From Bacteroidota bacterium (GTDB lineage: Bacteria > Bacteroidota > Bacteroidia > Chitinophagales > Chitinophagaceae), in contig CANETM010000077.1 of the NCBI GenBank assembly GCA_947441205.1, positions 1-7,467 of the forward strand: DNA of 7,467 nt, written 5' to 3'. Made by a program: the position numbers and the translations under genes. Positions 6,628-7,467 of the stretch are shown here, one piece after another (positions within the stretch are counted from its first letter, which is position 1; the number at the start of each line of letters is the position of its first letter). The notes beneath the pieces were generated by a model. The model worked only from the letters and a program-made list of their open reading frames with translations. It was not told the origin of the DNA and ran no database searches.

Positions 6628-6647
6628 ATTTATTTTGAAAAATAAAT
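6628..6647. repeat. A/T-only inverted repeat
   Basis: ATTTATTTT (6628-6636) and AAAATAAAT (6639-6647) are perfect inverted arms around GA, in the gap between icd and the strong terminator. The stem contains no G-C pair, so a stable RNA hairpin is doubtful. The rest of the gap (6611-6682) shows no coding capacity I would support. Confidence 0.3.
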
Positions 6648-6682
6648 TGGAAAAAAAGCTTGCTTAAGAAAAATTGCAGCAT

Positions 6683-6717
6683 AAAGAAAGGCCACTCATT
6701 TGAGTGGCCTTTCTTTT
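6683..6717. terminator. Strong bidirectional intrinsic terminator
   Basis: Bases 6683-6698 pair without mismatch with 6701-6716, a 16-bp inverted repeat with core GGCCACTCA/TGAGTGGCC (in practice 15 bp with a four-base ATTT loop). A T-rich run (TTTCTTTT) follows on the plus strand, and the mirrored A-rich flank gives T-rich sequence on the minus strand. It sits between converging genes, icd (+) and the small Cys-rich gene (-), so it can stop transcription from both sides. Confidence 0.9.
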
Positions 6718-6752
6718 ATGGCTATGGTTTAATATTTAAAACCGTAAACAAA

Positions 6753-6968
6753 TTATTTTTTACATTCAGCTGTACATTTATGACCTTTTTCACCATGGCT
6801 AGCAACATGACCAGCTCCGTCCTTATGACAAGCCTTATTGCATTTGTGTGCAGCAGCTTCTTTTTTGCATTCAGCACATTTTGATTTGTCTTTACATTTG
6901 CCATCGCAATTAGCCATTGCAGATAAACTTAAAGCAAGACCTAAGAATAAGATTGATATTTTTTTCAT
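6753..6968 (-). CDS. Small secreted Cys/His-rich protein, putative metal binder
   Basis: The 71-aa product begins with a clear signal peptide: MKK, a hydrophobic core ISILFLGLALSLS and a likely signal peptidase I site after AMA (residue 19). The mature part is about 52 residues with eight cysteines (21, 25, 31, 34, 43, 47, 65, 69), five histidines (41, 48, 54, 58, 63) and many lysines. The cysteines come in CxxxC pairs (CDGKC, CNKAC, CTAEC) plus one CxxC (CAEC), and HKCxxxC occurs twice, suggesting internal repetition. This composition suits binding of thiophilic or transition metals in the periplasm, or disulphide pairing; either is inference. I recognise no named family. The signal peptide and strong Cys periodicity make this frame the real one and not the overlapping alternatives on either strand. 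It ends 36 nt before the shared bidirectional terminator. Confidence 0.75.
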   Translation of the reverse strand: MKKISILFLGLALSLSAMANCDGKCKDKSKCAECKKEAAAHKCNKACHKDGAGHVASHGEKGHKCTAECKK

Positions 6969-7026
6969 ATTTGTATTTTTAGAATATAAAATTAAGGAAA
7001 AAATGGTTAATTTATGATGACTTGTA

Positions 7027-7467
7027 TCATTTTAATACCTCCAATACAGGTGTCCCGATACTGCCACTTGGCATTTGAATGCCTAAAAGGGTAGAAATGG
7101 TTGGTGCAATATCAGTCATATAAGTAGGCTTATTTACTACTCCGTGTTTAATGCCGTTTCCCACTATTAGGAATGGAATATGAGCGTCATAGTTATATAA
7201 TACGCCGTGACTAGTGCCTGTAGGATAGCCGTCAACTACACCTGACTTTGTTAAAATCATCAAATCACCTCCACGTTGGGCATTGTAACCGTTTACTATT
7301 TTCTCTCTTGCACTTTGAGGTAATGGCGCATATGCTGCTTTTCGGCTTTCGACTACTTGAAGTACTTGTGGCTTTTTCTCTAAAAAGTTGGTTATTAATG
7401 CAGTCAATTTTTCACTGCCAATTTGCAAACTATCCAATAAAGGATGATTAAAATAGATATTGTATTC
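7027..7467 (-). CDS. Alkaline phosphatase family protein (PafA-like), C-terminal part only
   Basis: This is the last 146 codons of a gene whose 5' end lies beyond the window: the frame stays open through 7467 (EYNIYFNHPLLDSLQIG at the edge). The tail matches the alkaline phosphatase/nucleotide pyrophosphatase superfamily, especially PafA-like periplasmic phosphatases. GTSHGVLYNYDAHIPFLIVG carries the late His that in PafA ligates an active-site zinc, and YMTDIAPTISTLLGIQMPSGSIGTPVLEV is the typical end. Such enzymes hydrolyse phosphate monoesters, but the nucleophile and most metal ligands are in the missing part, so substrate cannot be judged. The first in-frame start-like codon inside the window (TTG at 7435-7437) falls within the domain and is not a true start. 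The stop is TGA at 7027-7029, 58 nt before the small Cys-rich gene on the same strand. Confidence 0.85.
   Translation of the reverse strand, partial: EYNIYFNHPLLDSLQIGSEKLTALITNFLEKKPQVLQVVESRKAAYAPLPQSAREKIVNGYNAQRGGDLMILTKSGVVDGYPTGTSHGVLYNYDAHIPFLIVGNGIKHGVVNKPTYMTDIAPTISTLLGIQMPSGSIGTPVLEVLK

Noticed and set aside
6574..6673. Imperfect direct repeat: AAACTTGCTTAAAGAA (6576-6591) and AAGCTTGCTTAAGAAA (about 6657-6672)
   Set aside because: It is short, AT-rich and imperfect, with no flanking duplication or transposase; chance or local slippage is enough to explain it.
6722..6904. Alternative overlapping frames across the small Cys-rich gene on both strands
   Set aside because: Neither alternative has a signal peptide or recognisable composition, whereas 6753-6968 has a good signal peptide and regular Cys spacing.
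7027..7437. Complete 136-aa gene starting at TTG 7435-7437
   Set aside because: The frame continues open to the window edge and the protein is the C-terminal part of a much larger phosphatase, so the start is outside the window.
7248..7451. Plus-strand frame opposite the phosphatase gene
   Set aside because: It is antisense to a clearly conserved coding region and resembles no protein I know.

Overview
The window is an AT-rich chromosomal segment, most likely from a member of the Bacteroidota, probably near Chitinophagaceae. The evidence is indirect. The alpha-glucan phosphorylase-like protein, the Nramp-USP fusion, the short eukaryote-like NADP isocitrate dehydrogenase and the PafA-like phosphatase tail all read like Bacteroidota proteins. 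TAnnTTTG-type promoter boxes, typical of that phylum, lie before several genes, and Shine-Dalgarno sequences are not evident. The assignment rests on recognition, not on a search.

Layout. Positions 8-3319 hold three minus-strand genes: ubiX (flavin prenyltransferase), a short glgP-type alpha-glucan phosphorylase, and an uncharacterised lipoprotein. A 72-bp divergent intergenic region (3320-3391) separates them from two plus-strand genes: an Nramp metal transporter fused to a universal-stress-protein domain (mntH-like), and icd. A strong bidirectional hairpin terminator (6683-6717) ends this block. It faces a minus-strand gene for a small secreted Cys/His-rich protein (6753-6968), and the window closes inside the 3' end of a PafA-like alkaline phosphatase family gene (7027 to beyond 7467).

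The genes do not form one obvious pathway. They are mostly housekeeping functions: prenyl-FMN supply, glycogen turnover, Mn/Fe uptake, and a TCA-cycle/NADPH step. I see no mobile element, CRISPR array, tRNA, rRNA or defence system.

The points most worth a second look are: (i) the phosphorylase frame is interrupted by an in-frame TGA (688-690), and 28 conserved C-terminal codons follow in the same frame before a TAA; (ii) the same protein has Thr where PLP-dependent phosphorylases have the cofactor lysine; (iii) the USP domain on the Nramp transporter has a degenerate ATP-binding motif; (iv) a perfect 9-bp-arm inverted repeat overlaps the predicted icd promoter; (v) the small exported protein has eight Cys and five His.
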